Assembly (NCBI GenBank): GCA_017459605.1
Contig: JAFUCQ010000119.1
Location: forward strand, 1-32,123
From: Atopobiaceae bacterium
GTDB lineage: Bacteria > Actinomycetota > Coriobacteriia > Coriobacteriales > Atopobiaceae
DNA length: 32,123 nucleotides
Direction of reading: 5' to 3'
The notes beneath the pieces are model-generated. The model had not been told where the DNA came from, searched no databases, and worked only from the letters and a program-made list of their open reading frames with translations. A program made the translations under genes and the position numbers. This document shows positions 32,081 to 32,123 of the stretch, in pieces. Each line of letters starts with the position of its first letter. The stretch's first letter is position 1.

Positions 32081-32123
32081 ATGGCCAAGGAGAAGTTTGA
32101 GCGCACTAAGCCGCACGTAAACA
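32081..32123 (+). CDS. tuf: elongation factor Tu, 5' end (partial)
   Basis: The first 14 codons read MAKEKFERTKPHVN, the conserved EF-Tu N-terminus; the gene runs off the window. AAAAGGAGG lies 9 nt upstream of the ATG. It follows the tRNA cluster by 90 nt with no clear promoter in between; only a small stem GCGGC/GCCGC (32001-32015) is visible. It is probably co-transcribed with the tRNAs from the promoter at 31660. EF-Tu delivers aminoacyl-tRNA to the ribosome. Confidence 0.93.
   Translation, partial: MAKEKFERTKPHVN

Overview
The window looks like chromosomal DNA of an anaerobic, moderate-GC actinobacterium. The most likely class is Coriobacteriia (Atopobium/Lancefieldella/Olsenella type). 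This placement is inferred from gene content and protein flavour: a glycyl radical enzyme, a BMP-type nucleoside importer with a Tat-type lipoprotein signal, GTG and TTG starts, and a clpC-disA-ispD-ispF-cysS-rlmB-rae1 block. No database search was possible. No rRNA, transposase, integrase or CRISPR array was seen.

Layout. (1) 1-1768: the tail of one GGDEF protein, overlapped by a TPR-GGDEF diguanylate cyclase. (2) 1811-4249: a YjjI-type glycyl radical enzyme and its YjjW-type radical-SAM activase. (3) 4390-7268, minus strand: pseudouridine kinase (psuK), pseudouridine-5'-phosphate glycosidase (psuG) and a YitT-family membrane protein. (4) 7522-17287, plus strand: a nucleoside uptake and breakdown cluster made of deoB, deoD, a BMP lipoprotein, an ABC ATPase, two permeases, cdd, a pyrimidine/thymidine phosphorylase and a coupled APH-fold kinase of unknown substrate. 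(5) 17391-19928: tatA with a C-terminal zinc ribbon, greA, lysS. (6) 20039-28363: clpC, disA, ispD, ispF, cysS, a TrmH/RlmB methyltransferase and a YacP/Rae1 NYN nuclease. (7) 28364-31480: an AT-rich accessory stretch with nested inverted repeats, a coiled-coil membrane protein of unknown function, and an AAA+/DUF4143 ATPase preceded by twin palindromes. (8) 31484-32123: tRNA-Thr(UGU), tRNA-Tyr, tRNA-Thr(GGU), tRNA-Met(CAU) and the first codons of EF-Tu.

How the genes fit together. The BMP-ABC system imports nucleosides. Cdd deaminates cytidine, DeoA/Pdp and DeoD split nucleosides to (deoxy)ribose-1-phosphate, and DeoB makes the 5-phosphates. PsuK and PsuG feed pseudouridine into the same ribose-5-phosphate and uracil pools. 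No deoC or upp is present here. YjjI/YjjW also lie beside deoCABD in E. coli, so their presence near this cluster is suggestive. The binding protein has its own extended -10 promoter upstream and a strong hairpin downstream, which would set it above the rest of the transporter.

Most worth a second look: the repeat-rich island at 28383-30128 with its ATPase and unknown membrane protein, the APH-fold kinase coupled to the nucleoside phosphorylase, the zinc-ribbon TatA, and the YjjI/YjjW-nucleoside association.
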